64,000 nt of DNA from Thereva unica. Its lineage: Eukaryota; Arthropoda; Insecta; Diptera; Therevidae. A program made the translations under genes and the position numbers. The number at the start of each line of letters is the position of its first letter. Position 1 is the first letter of the stretch. The DNA is taken from assembly GCA_949987705.1 (NCBI GenBank), contig OX465281.1, forward strand, positions 238,163,143-238,227,142. Reading direction: 5' to 3'. The notes under the pieces were generated by a model. It ran no database searches. It saw only the letters and a list, made by a program, of their open reading frames with translations, and had not been told where the DNA came from. Below are positions 30,301 through 40,870 of the stretch, in pieces.

Positions 30301-30532
30301 CTCCTACTCATCACCTTGAATTTTGTCCAGCTAAATCGGCATTTTTTCCCAGTGTGCGACGGACAGAATTTTTTGCTCCGGCTTCACCGCCCTCAGTTCA
30401 ATAATGCTCAGTTTAATCCACATAAGTGGCTTCACCGGCTCAAGTCCAGTTCATGTTCAGTTCGTGCTTGAAATTGTTGTTGCTTTTTCAACAGAAGTAA
30501 AAAATTCAAATGACCATGCAATGGGCAATCTA

Positions 30533-31030
30533 CTATTCCAGTTGATTACTCTTTTTTGAGCGAGCTTTAACCTTTAACCTCAGTTCGATTCCAGTTGGTC
30601 GAACTGAAATTTGTTTTATCCTCAGAAATTGTAAGCGAACTGAGATTAATTTAAAGTTTAGTTCACCAATGTGCTCCAGCTTGCGCGGTAATGACGATGA
30701 AGCCGAGAGGAGACAAGAAATAAGGAAATTTTCTAAGGGAAATAAATAGAAGGATAATGCCGCGAAGAGGATTCGACCAATGGACCCCTGCGATTGTAGT
30801 CGAACACCAGACTCCATAAGTTACCGAGGGTGGCATGTTTAAGGACTTTGATATTAGGGCTTTTATTATTTATTTTGATATTGATATTTCGCCGTCCAAT
30901 ATTACCAAAAGTGCTACTTTTTCTAAGAACCACATTGGAAAGCCAATCAAATTGTGGTATATTTTGTAAACCATATACAATTCGACGGGTTCTTCGAAGG
31001 ACTTCCACAATGATCACAACAGAACGCTGG
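30533..31030. other. Unassigned stretch beside the gypsy-type relic
   Basis: Overlapping minus-strand frames exist without recognised motifs. Because it lies downstream of a Ty3/gypsy-type integrase end on that strand, it could hold remains of later element sequence or an LTR, but I could not show this. Confidence 0.25.
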
Positions 31031-31425
31031 CTTCACATGGCTGGCCCTACACGACGCGGTGAACGTTTCATTCGAATGTTGGCCTCCGACGATTGAGTCC
31101 GACATTGGCCCAAACGTGTCTAAATTCGAACGACGGATTCTTGACCTTGGACATTCGTAATTTGAGCACCAGCTACACGATACGTCCTAACATCAAGCAT
31201 CCAACTTGGGAGGGTGTTCATAACGTCGTGTAGAACCGGCTTTAGCTCCTTTCAATTGTCGACCTGGTTGTGTCATTCTATTTGACGACGTCGTAATCGT
31301 TTCATTACTTGATATGGGCCCTCATATTGAGGTTCGAAAGTATTTCGAAAACGGTCGACCCGAACCAAAACGTAGTCACCGTGCTCTAAAGTTATTTGGA
31401 CGTAGGCGTTCTTTTGAACGAAGCG
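31031..31425 (-). pseudogene. Ty3/gypsy-type integrase C-terminal relic
   Basis: The minus strand at about 31420-31290 reads ITLEHGDYVLVRVDRFRNTF, followed by EPQYEGPYQVMKRL. 'D-x-VLVR-x-D …EP-x-YEGPY-x-V' is the GPY/F module at the end of integrases of Ty3/gypsy-type LTR retrotransposons, which insert the element's DNA copy. Downstream the frame degenerates; a piece near 31100-31050 reads MKRSPRRVGPAM before a stop, like the basic end of such polyproteins. No protease, RT or LTR was recognised around it, so it is an isolated fragment. Confidence 0.55.
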
Positions 31426-31429
31426 CTTA

Positions 31430-31990
31430 TATATCCATAGTTGTGGGCACTACCCCCACTGATTTTCAGGCTGAGGCACTCGCTGTCCAGGTGTGTACTC
31501 AGACTTGTACTAATAGAGCTCCCAATAGCTCTAAGATTGTTATTTTCTCGGACAGTCAAGCTGCCTTGCTGGCCATTAGATGTTACAGGGTGTCATCAAA
31601 GACTGTCCTGGATTGTCTCCTATCTCTGATGCAATTCCTCAACAGGAACAACAGTGTTACGCTGATGTGGATTCCGGGCCACGAAGGTCACATTAGCCAT
31701 CAAAAATTGGGTCGACCAGCAGTTTCTTCATAGGGTGCTCGTTAAGCTAGAAGATTCATCCAAATCGATAAAGCAAAGGCGGAAAACTGCGGAGCACTTG
31801 CTGTGCGACTGTGAGGCTACAGCGAAGAAGAAATTGAGCATCCTCTTTCGCGACTTCCCTATTCCCTGAGAGATTTGGGACAGGAACCCTAAATCAGTTT
31901 TAAGCTATTTTAGAATCTTTAACCTTGATGGTTTTTAAAGACGGGAATGGCACAATAGACCAAACAAAATAGGTCGCAGTGCCCGCCGAG
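31430..31990 (+). pseudogene. LINE RNase H and C-terminal relic
   Basis: The frame reads DFQAEALAVQVC, KIVIFSDSQAALLAI and NSVTLMWIPGHEGHIS: an RNase H domain with its conserved Glu (AEA), Asp (SDS) and His (PGHEGH) positions. This domain occurs at the C-terminus of I, R1 and LOA-type LINEs. It breaks at the GHEGH box and continues in another frame with RRKTAEHLLCDCEAT and IWDRNPKSVLSYF, the usual zinc-knuckle-like end. The 3' leader GGGAATGGCACAATAGACC is typical of such elements. Confidence 0.65.
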
Positions 31991-32357
31991 GCGCCGCTCA
32001 ACAAGAAATAGAAATGATCAAATCAACTATTTGGAAGCTTTCAAGGTTCGAATGGAGATTTGGTATGCTACGAAACTTTGGCCTTTTGGCAAGCTAGGCA
32101 TACATGATCGAGACCACTCATTGCAGTCTTTATTGATAGATGGTCAGAATTACTTTTTGGTAACGGTTCGTCTTGTAGCGCTAATTCCAGGATAAGAGAG
32201 ACTATGAAAGAAACGCTAGTCTAAGTAGGGAAGTGGGTATATAAGGCCTAGGAACATCTATACTAGTTTTACACTAGATTCTTGTATCTTTTTAAGACTG
32301 ATATGACAACAGAGTTGTGAAAAATACATGTATAAATACATGTATAATAGATAGGTT
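31991..32357. other. Unassigned intronic stretch
   Basis: No feature recognised before the RTE insertion. Confidence 0.3.
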
Positions 32358-33061
32358 AATGGGATACGTCTGGAAGAACACCTAACATTGGTCCCACAAT
32401 CAAGGTAGCGGAACACGAGTTTGACGTGGTAAAATCATTTACCTACCTTGGGTCAATAGTAGCAGCCGACAATAGCATGGAACCAGAAATACGCGCACGA
32501 CTGCTAAAAGCCAACAAAGCCTACTATAGTCTGTCAAGGCTCTTCAAATCCAAATATCTAACCATAACGTCTAAACTTTTACTATATAAGACGATGGTCT
32601 TACCCGTTCTCACATATGCATCCGAAACGTGGGTGCTTAGCAAAATGCACTCAAACCTCTTGGGCGTGTTTGAGAGGAAAATACTTCGGAGGATTGTTGT
32701 GATTGTATGTGAGGAAGGACGATTCCGGAGACTCTACAATGACGAGATCTACGAGCGCTATCGCGACATAGAAGTTGTGAAGAAAATAAAGCTCGGTAGG
32801 CTCCGGTGGGCAGGGCATCTAGCTCGTATGAGTGAAGATGAGCCTGCTCGGAAAGTTCTCTGCGGTAAGACCTATGGGGTGCGACAGCGAAGGAGGCCCA
32901 ACCTTCGCTGGAAGGATGGCGTGGACCAGGACGCTCAGAGTTTAGGGATGCCAAACTGGATGACATCGGCTCAGAATTGGGACCGGTGGAGAGAACAGTT
33001 GCGCGAGGCCAGGACCGGATCCCGGTTGTAGAGCCGTTAAAGAAGAAGAAGAATGGGATAC
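32358..33061 (+). mobile_element. 5'-truncated RTE insertion with target-site duplication
   Basis: AATGGGATAC occurs at 32358-32367 and again at 33052-33061, immediately flanking a 5'-truncated RTE copy that ends in AAAGAAGAAGAAG. A 10-bp duplication and GAA-rich tail fit target-primed reverse transcription. Confidence 0.85.
32426..33031 (+). CDS. RTE-type LINE protein, C-terminal 201 residues
   Basis: The open frame carries the thumb and C-terminal domain of an RTE-like reverse transcriptase: FTYLGSIVAADNSMEPEI, LYKTMVLPVLTYASETWVLS, FERKILRRI, then KLGRLRWAGHLARMSEDEPA and RRPNLRWKDGVDQDAQSLG. RTE proteins are near 1000 residues, so only the last fifth was copied, as expected for 5' truncation on insertion. 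The frame has no stop before its natural end, so the insertion is fairly young. It ends AREARTGSRL-like and is followed by a 3' UTR of only about 20 bp. Relationship to the 10-kb RTE copy is likely but they share no overlapping region to test it. Confidence 0.85.
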   Translation: MVKSFTYLGSIVAADNSMEPEIRARLLKANKAYYSLSRLFKSKYLTITSKLLLYKTMVLPVLTYASETWVLSKMHSNLLGVFERKILRRIVVIVCEEGRFRRLYNDEIYERYRDIEVVKKIKLGRLRWAGHLARMSEDEPARKVLCGKTYGVRQRRRPNLRWKDGVDQDAQSLGMPNWMTSAQNWDRWREQLREARTGSRL

Positions 33062-33371
33062 ATGAGAACGAGGCGATGAGCTCTTTATTTGAACTTTTGT
33101 AGACTGTATGAGTTCGGGATTGACTGTTGAAGGTTGTTTCAAAATATAGTTATTCTGTTGTAGTATAAACAAATTATTAGCCCGAAGTAAACGCAAAAAT
33201 AAGGCCTGTGCGAATGAGACGATAAGTTTCAAGATAAGACTGCTCCGCCAAATACTTGTTGGGTGCAAATTATAATTTGTGAAAATATAGAAAAAAAAAA
33301 ACAGGCCATGAAATTCTACTGTCAGCAGCATCCCAAACTTTTTGGAATAAAAAAAATAAAAAAATACGGGC
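33062..33371. other. Unassigned stretch before the tandem array
   Basis: Non-coding sequence; nothing recognised. Confidence 0.3.
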
Positions 33372-34388
33372 TGTGGCACTCGAGGACTGCCGCGGTAAAG
33401 CTATTGCATAGCATTTTTTATAACTCATGCAATTATAATTATTTATTTATTTTATTTATGCAGTATTTTTTTCACCGATATCAATTCAAGTTTTTCCTTT
33501 GATATTCGCTTCTAAGTGGATGTCCAAGTCATTAAAGGGATGCACTGTCAAAATTTCAGCCCTATAGCTTTAGCGGTTTGGATAAACCCCATTTCAACCC
33601 CTTAGGGGACGAATTTCCAAAAATCGCTTTTTAGTGGATGTCCACGCCATTATAGGGATGCACTGTCAAAATTTCAGCCCTATAGCTTTAGCGGTTTGGA
33701 TAAACCCCATTTCAACCCCTTAGGGGACGAATTTCCAAAAATCGCTTTTTAGTGGATGTCCACGCCATTATAGGGATGCACTGTCAAAATTTCAGCCCTA
33801 TAGCTTTAGCGGTTTGGATAAACCTCATTTCACCCCCTTAGGGGATGAATTTCCAAAAATCGCTTTTTAGTGGATGTCCACGCCATTATAGGGATGCACT
33901 GTCAAAATTTCAGCCCTATAGCTTTAGCGGTTTGGATAAACCTCATTTCACCCCCTTAGGGGATGAATTTCCAAAAATCGCTTTTTAGTGGATGTCCACG
34001 CCATTATAGGGATGCACTGTCAAAATTTCAGCCCTATAGCTTTAGCGGTTTGGATAAACCTCATTTCACCCCCTTAGGGGATGAATTTCCAAAAATCGCT
34101 TTTTAGTGGATGTCCACGCCATTATAGGGATGCACTGTCAAAATTTCAGCCCTATAGCTTTAGCGGTTTGGATAAACCTCATTTCACCCCCTTAGGGGAT
34201 GAATTTCCAAAAATCGCTTTTTAGTGGATGTCCACGCCATTATAGGGATGCACTGTCAAAATTTCAGCCCTATAGCTTTAGCGGTTTGGGTAAACCCCAT
34301 TCAATGACGCACCGTGTTAGGTTTTTGTTACGGAATTTCTCGATTCGGTCACCGCGCTCGAAGCCTGCGATAAAAGCTATGCAATAGC
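33372..34388. mobile_element. Possible element: array bounded by similar 40-bp flanks
   Basis: The 118-bp array is bounded by related direct copies, GGTAAAGCTATTGCATAGC (ending about 33412) and GATAAAAGCTATGCAATAGC (34369-34388), each preceded by a related CTCGA..CTGC box. Termini around a central tandem array recall Helitron/Helentron-type non-autonomous elements, but no helicase or proven end was seen. Confidence 0.35.
33507..34320 (+). repeat. 118-bp tandem array, seven copies
   Basis: The phrase TTAGTGGATGTCCACGCC recurs at 33631, 33749, 33867, 33985, 34103 and 34221, with a diverged first copy at 33513: an exact 118-bp period. Middle copies are nearly identical, and edge copies differ (for example AACCCC against AACCTC). 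Each unit includes GGGATGCACTGTCAAAATTT and TTTCACCCCCTTAGGGGATG. Confidence 0.95.
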
Positions 34389-35999
34389 TTTAAAAAAAAA
34401 AAAATGTTTAAAAATGAGTCGAAATCAACATGAAGAAAGGACACTTTGTTGAAAATTACATTTTTCATTGGAAATTAATTATCTTCTTTTAATTAAATAT
34501 AAAATAACACCAGGCCCAAACACATCGCACAAGCACTCGCTATCACTTGTCACCTACTACAAATGGCACTTTAGACAGTCTACCTTTTTTATTGGCATGT
34601 AATAGTAGGAATGGAAATATCGAATATCAACTTCTCTGTCTGTTAATAAAAATTCCTTTCAAAACCAAACAAGCGTGTGGCCATTGCAATTCTACCATTC
34701 TCTATATAAATGCATTTTGCACACAAAAAATGCTACTCGTATGATATCACTATCCTTCTACACAACTCTCGCAAGGATCTGAAAATGGTTTCGGTAGCTG
34801 CCAGATGAACAAAAAAAAAACTTACTAAGGTTAAAAGTGCAAAATTCCATTCGTTCGTTCAAACTCGCACATTCGACAATCGTTGTAGACTCCATTGACC
34901 CAATTCGTCTTCCTTTAAAGCCTCGATGAAGCCTTGCGTAATATGACTGGACCTGCATCTGAGGACTGAAATTCGAATCTATTGATGAAGGTATCCTGAC
35001 TTGGTTAAATTCTTTTAAAGGTGGCAATCTATCATAGATTGCACAGTTTAGGGATTTAGATTGTCTTAATTGCTGGTATACAATAGACTAAACTAGATCT
35101 CCTAGTTTTAAAATAATATTAATTGCACCATCTCTAATCACCACCCAAAATTATTATGCTAATATTGCTTCTTTTCTACGAGTTTTTGCAAATTTACTAG
35201 TTTTCTTGCAAATTTACTAGTCCTTAAGGATCCTTCATTGGCTTTAATTTCCCGAATTCCCTTCTTTCGAAGTGTTCATATGGCACACGTAGAAGATAAA
35301 TATCAAAAAGCTGAGAACATCCACATGCCTTAATAATTATTCACTTCCGCTCCCCCTGCTGCTTGTTTTCATATTTATGTTTTTCCTTTTAAGTCCTTTT
35401 TGAGTTTCTCATTGGATAAGGGCACATTCCCCGAAAAGGGGAGCTCCAGAGATGTAGAAATGGCATAAACAGAAAATGGAATTACCCCAGAAGTGTTTTT
35501 TTTTTGCCCATTTTTGATTTCCTTACCTTTTGATGTATGTATGTACGTGACTTTGAGCAGAGCAATTATTTTTAAGGTAGAAAGATTTTTTTATGTAGAC
35601 ATAACCTTGTCAAGAGATTGTGTATATACTCGTAGGTCAGTTCGAGCCCGGTTTTTTCATACATTTTACTCCTAGTCGTAATTATGTTAGAGAATATTCA
35701 GATGTTGGGTGGAATTTACTTAAGCTGGGTTGAACCGGTCCTGGTTAGATGCAGAATATTATGTAGATTACAATAATTAAGTGTTAAAAGTGGATTTTAC
35801 TAAATCCCGAAGAGAAGGTGGCCAAATCATCCACAGCGATTATTTCAGTTCATATGATCAGTTAATTATTGTCAATTGTTATTATCAAAGTTAAAGAATC
35901 TCCATTTTATTTTCATGGAGGTTTTGTCCATTGAAACTGGCGGTGGTTTTAGAAAATGTCTCGTCAATGGTGTACTGTGCTACTAAAATTATCGCCATT
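34389..35999. other. Unassigned intronic stretch
   Basis: Only a small direct repeat (TTGCAAATTTACTAGT near 35186 and 35206) was noted. No coding or RNA gene signal. Confidence 0.35.
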
Positions 36000-36007
36000 A
36001 TTGAAAT

Positions 36008-36085
36008 TATCCAGCCTTGGTAGTCTAGAGTTTAGGTTCTTAATTCGACAGATCCGCGGTTTGAAACCACTTCACCTATACAGTT
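36008..36085 (+). repeat. Degraded tRNA-like SINE head
   Basis: CCTTGGTAGTCTAGAG resembles box A of the SINE heads and GCGGTTTGAAACCAC resembles box B, in tRNA-like spacing. It cannot fold as a good tRNA. Confidence 0.35.
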
Positions 36086-36369
36086 TTTGCAATGTGGATC
36101 TACCAGAAATCTATAAACCTTTTTATTATAGAATTCCTACAGATTTATAATTCAGACTTGTTTGGACAACAAGGTCATGAAGACCAACAATACAATGCTA
36201 TTCGCCATTGTGGGACAATTATAGAGAAAGTGGAAAGTTGATTCATTATCCTGGAGGTAGGTCTTTTGCCATTCGGATCCTCATAGGTTTAAATTTAGGC
36301 CAACGGAGCCAAAAACTCCACAGGCATGTTTTCTATTGTGCACTAGTAATTTTCTGGCCGCGTTGTGTG

Positions 36370-36990
36370 GTGTTAGGAAATGCCTCGCGACCGTGGTTTA
36401 CTGTCATCCTCGCACATTCTAATTATCTAAAGCCAGTGAAGTGCGGCTCTCCGTAGTGACCCAAAACTATGAAAGCACCATTGTTGGAGGAGATTTTAAC
36501 GTCAATATTTTATCCTACAGCTCACTGTGCAATAATTTCATAGCCTTTTCAAAGACTTTTGACCTGAAGCCTTTCAATCAACTTGGAACGTACTTGTAAG
36601 TCTGCATGGATCTGGTGAGTCTAATCTGGTTGTTCCGCAGTCTTTCTATAGAGTTTGGCACGCAGCCCTGTTAACAAAACTCAAAGCTAGAAGTGGATTG
36701 AGAGTTTCCCTCGTTCAATCAAGGTAGTATTGGATGGTGTTAAATCCGCATCACAGACGATCTTTGCGGGGGTCTCCCAGGGTTCAATTTTATCTCCTGC
36801 CCTATTTCTTATTTTTATAAATGACCTACTTTCAATCCTCTAACGCACTTCTGAGCTTCGCTGGCGACGGTACCCTGCGTTACTCTTACGGCTTCGATAC
36901 AAGACAGACATGTGCCAGATGCTATCTTGATGACCGTGAACTAATGTCGAACTCCATTAATAACGACATTAAACTCATGACGCCAGGCTG
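36370..36990 (+). pseudogene. LINE relics: endonuclease piece and family A RT piece
   Basis: At about 36440-36600 the frame reads STIVGGDFNVNILSYSSLCN, an AP-endonuclease motif (GDFN) from a LINE. From about 36607 the sequence follows LINE A from 25390 to 25805 with deletions: VFRQSFYRVWH-like start, VVLDGVKSAS, QGSILSPALFLIFINDLLS, and a palm box reading LSFAGDGTLRYSY. The second palm aspartate region is changed (FADD to FAGD), and frameshifts are present, so this copy is dead. Confidence 0.65.
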
Positions 36991-39550
36991 AGGTAATGGC
37001 TTTACGGCTTGTGCCGGTCTGAATTTGAACGTATTTGTATTTTAGGCATGGAAGCCATAGACAGGATCCTGCTGCTAGACCGATGTAAAATTCTCACCTC
37101 ATAAAAAAAGTTGGATTGAACTTGGAGTTTTTTAGGGACTTGCAATTTGATAGTATTGCCATTTCTGGGATCTCTTTCATTACGATGCATCGTTGAAAGC
37201 CCAGATAGACATTCGATCGCAGCTTAAGAGACTGCTTGACAAGGTTGTAGGTAAACAACAGCTATCTAGGCAGCATCAGCTTTCATATCGTCCAAGATAA
37301 TAATTTTTCACGGAGCACTTCTGGTGTGATGGACTAAACAACAGCAGTCAAGGAGTTCTCCAGAGTAGCACATACATTTAGTTTGTGTTTCTACTATGAC
37401 TGAGATAGACAAAAGCCCCAAAGCTGGTTGTCCTCAGTTGTTTGGAGTAGAGATGTCGGCTAACGTCGATGTCGGAACCAACTTACTGGCGAATGGTTGG
37501 TAAACATTGACGCCAAACTATGGATTTGTAAGGGCTCAAGTCTCAATGACCTTCCAAGGACCTTCCAAAAATTCAAAACAAACAATTTCTTGGTTCATAG
37601 CCACGTTAGAAAAACGGTATCATATTGGAGCCTCAGGATTGGTCGAAAGGAGCAACCTCTTCGCATGCCATTAAAGTAAGATTGGTGGGGAATGAGCAGG
37701 TCAACGTCTTTGGCATAAGGCACGACCGCCACTGTTTTCATTGATGTGAAACCGGCTATTAGAGTATCCACTAGTTTGATGAAGAGGGGCCTGATGGTCT
37801 TACTCTGATGAAATACATTGAACAATGGAGGCAACATTAGACATTACACCATGACCTCCAATAACAACAAATTCATTGCCCCTGATCCTGATGAAAAACC
37901 AAGTCATAAAACTATGCCTTGTTTAATAAAAACTAGGCACTCTAGGAACTAATTAAGCATTCAGCATTCGTTTCCCAGCCACAATCGTGGCATCAACATC
38001 CTGAAGACATCCGTAGCCTTCAGTCACTCAAAAAGTCATTCCATTCCACAGATAACTATCGAGGTGCCTCTAGCCATAAGGCAAAAGTTTTTCTCGCAAT
38101 ATTTGACTTCACTAATTAGAAGTGTTAATTAGAAGGAATTTTCTCAGTTACTTGAAGGACGACCAAGGTGATAAAAACAAAACCCACGAATGATTTTATC
38201 ACAGAACAGTAGTTGGGTCATTGCCCCTTGTTTGTTAAAGTTTTTTCGCAGAAGACTTTTATAAAAACAACAGTGTGGTCGCCACATGCACGAAGGACAT
38301 TAGAGGCATTGGTTTTTCATATTGGAGACGACAGCAAGTCCTTCAAGCGCAACACATACAATTCATGAGGGAGCAAATTAAATTATTTTCAACGATTGGC
38401 ACGTGTCCCTGCAGACGTGATATTAAGGAGTCATGTAGTTTATCGGGTAGTGTTACATACGCTAGTATAGTCTTGCATTTAAATTAATAATTCGAAACAA
38501 AGGTAGCGCTGGGTTCGGATGTTCAAAGAAGGTGTTTCCTATCACAGGATGATTTGTTCTGATCCACAGATAATATCGAATTAGTAAGTGCTGGCATCAC
38601 CTTGATGTATTATGAGAGGAAGTCGTGTCTAAAATTGCAATTTATGTTCACATTCAAGACAGTTACTGCTTCTTGTGCAGAGGAATGCACGAGTGGCAGG
38701 ATTGCTCCGAGATTTACAATCTGCATTTTCAAATGTCGTTCCTCATTGCTGGAATGCTGCATGCCATGATTCATGAGTGTGGGTAGAGATGCTGGTGGGA
38801 GCAAAGCAGGAATAAATATGTAATGGATGCAATCCTGCTGCTGGCATCGACCGTGAAATTGATTTATAAAATATGGAATTGGGTCAATCATGTCAGAGAT
38901 AACCAAGTTCTATTTACAAGTCGAGAACATATGAGATTACGGGTAATGAGAAGGGTCCGTTTTAAAGGGTTTTCCACTCAAACTATCTCTGCTTATCGAG
39001 AAAGAGAATATATGGGAACTAAATGCAAAATTAGGACTAGAGAGCTTTCAAAGGCCGACTTATATTTTGGGAGTCCCAAAAGAGGTTATTTTCCCTGGAT
39101 AAAACCAAATGATCAAAGGACACAAGTTTTTTGGATGTGAAAATTCAAACTAAGGAATCACCCTTTGTACTACCCCTTCGTCCCAACCCTTTGTACTACC
39201 CCTTTTAAGTTCATAATGCTATAGGATCCCAGTGGGAAAAATTGGGAGCGCTGCACTTGGAACACTCTCAAGGGAGCTTTCCTGGAGTTTTCATAAATTT
39301 TATAGAAAAAAAGAAAACGGGCAATTATTTACATGCTCATAAAATGTGACATTAGCATACTCAATAGCCCGGTTCTCGTTCGATACGGAGGACAAGCAGC
39401 TTTAGAAGTGGACAGAATTTAGTCGGGGGACTGCTTTGGTAAAGCCACTCTTGGGCTTGGAAAGAAAAAGGCAATTGCAAAAGATAAACAAAATAAAAGC
39501 TTTTCGTTACCGGATCACATACCCACAGGCGCCCATGAATATTTTTTTTT
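36991..39550. other. Unassigned stretch with LINE A 3' scraps
   Basis: Near 39163-39204 two inverted copies of the LINE A tail word (CCCTTTGTACTACCCCTT) occur side by side. The rest shows only short frames with no motif. Confidence 0.35.
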
Positions 39551-39766
39551 TTAAAAAGCTGATGGCTCTTGGGGCACTCCTTTTCCCGCTGGGATAGGTC
39601 TGCATTCAGTATCAAGGGTAGAGCAGAAATTGATAGATTTTTCTTTTTGATCTGTAGGATGTTTTACGAGTTCGGAATCACTCTCTGCGGGAGATAGTTT
39701 CAGAGGCGCAAAAGGTGTCATCACCGACAAGTCTGATGGCAAGAGGTTGCACGTTGTCGAATCATG

Positions 39767-40265
39767 TTAACGACTGGGCGACAAGGCCTGGGCAATATTC
39801 CACAAGTATTCGGTAGGCGGTCTGTATGGGGTCGGTAGGTGGTCGATATGTGGTTTGTATGTCGTTGAACCGTGCCATATCGTACAGCTCAACACGGTAA
39901 AGGAAACGCTGTCAGGAACATTTTCGGATCGTACACTTCGACTCCTCGACAAAGACTGTGCAACATTCCACAGGTATTCGGTAGTGGTCGATATGTGGTC
40001 TATAGGTGTTATGTGTGTGTTCTGACCGTGCCGAATCGTACACCTCGATATGGTTAAGAATGGAAAAAGATTGTTCTCCGGAACGAGTCTGGTGAAAGAC
40101 TGAATTTGGTGGCCCGGTGAAGCGGTTTCTTTTATAGTCGGAAAGCTCGTCGGGTAGGAAGCTTTTAAGCTTCGAAGTGAAGATTTCAAGAAAAGAATCA
40201 CATCTCTATTTATTTTCCAAAGCTTTTTTGGGAGAGGGATTATTAGTAATGAATCGCGGTTGGTT
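39767..40265 (-). repeat. LTR-like repeat family L, copy 1
   Basis: On the minus strand a TATA box (CTATAAAAG, 40137-40129) lies about 30 bp before TCAGTC (40104 region), followed by TTTCACCAGACTCGTTCCGG. The downstream part holds two modules about 175 bp apart containing GAATAC..GTGG-A-TATT and CCGTG-CGAATCGTAC-type boxes. The same core is found at 47.2 and 58.7 kb. TATA, initiator and repeated U5-like modules suggest an LTR, but no second LTR or internal coding region is present. Confidence 0.5.
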
Positions 40266-40429
40266 ACTAATTTAGGCGTGGGACATTATAGAATGGGTTA
40301 GCCGATAGATTCAGGTCATCGATTGGGGTAAAGGAAGCACGGTGCTGATTTTATAGACATGACAGTACTTCATTTCAGAGGTATTTAGTTCGACACGACT
40401 CTTACGTACCTAATCAATAATGAGTCGAT

Positions 40430-40605
40430 GTACCTTTTGATAGAGATGGACCTGAGCTCAGAATCAATCAGACAAGGTCTTACGCGTGCTTGTCGAAAGA
40501 GTAAAACATCAGCGAAGTTGTGAAGTGGAAAAGGAATTGAAAGTAGATCGTTAATAAAGATTAGAAAAAGTGCGAGGAATAGAATTGACGACTGTGGAAC
40601 ACTGG
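40430..40605 (-). pseudogene. LINE A-like RT scrap
   Basis: Minus-strand reading near 40600-40440 gives LINDLLSIP followed by a degraded FAD box, matching the block before the palm motif of LINE A. Very short and frameshifted. Confidence 0.4.
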
Positions 40606-40831
40606 TTATTTATTGTATTGTCGTTTCACAATACCCTATGGGCACCGGTCACACGCAGATGTATAAAGGCCATCCATAAATTACTTCATGATATTGTTCT
40701 ATGGTAATTTATCGTTGGATGTCAGTCAATGGAGAAAGATCACAACAATAGTGCATTGGTAGGATTTTCATTAATCACATTGCTGTTCGGAGAATTAACC
40801 CTAATGTCTGAAATTGCACTTTCCCCATCAA

Positions 40832-40870
40832 GAGTATAAAAGGGGCAACCTCTGGCCTCTAGTCTTTCCC
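40832..40870 (+). promoter_or_regulatory. Candidate TATA promoter
   Basis: GTATAAAAGGGGC at about 40832 is a near-ideal TATA box, with TCTAGTCTTTCC about 28 bp on as a possible start region. No gene or element start was recognised downstream, so it may be chance or the remnant of a repeat. Confidence 0.2.

Noticed and set aside
33507..34320. CRISPR-like array
   Set aside because: The repeat fills the whole 118-bp period with no unique spacers, the host is eukaryotic and no cas gene is present; it is a tandem satellite-type repeat.
39551..39742. Possible LINE fragment reading KGVPQEPSAF on the minus strand
   Set aside because: One short resemblance to the RT 'GVPQGS' block without neighbouring motifs is too little to call.
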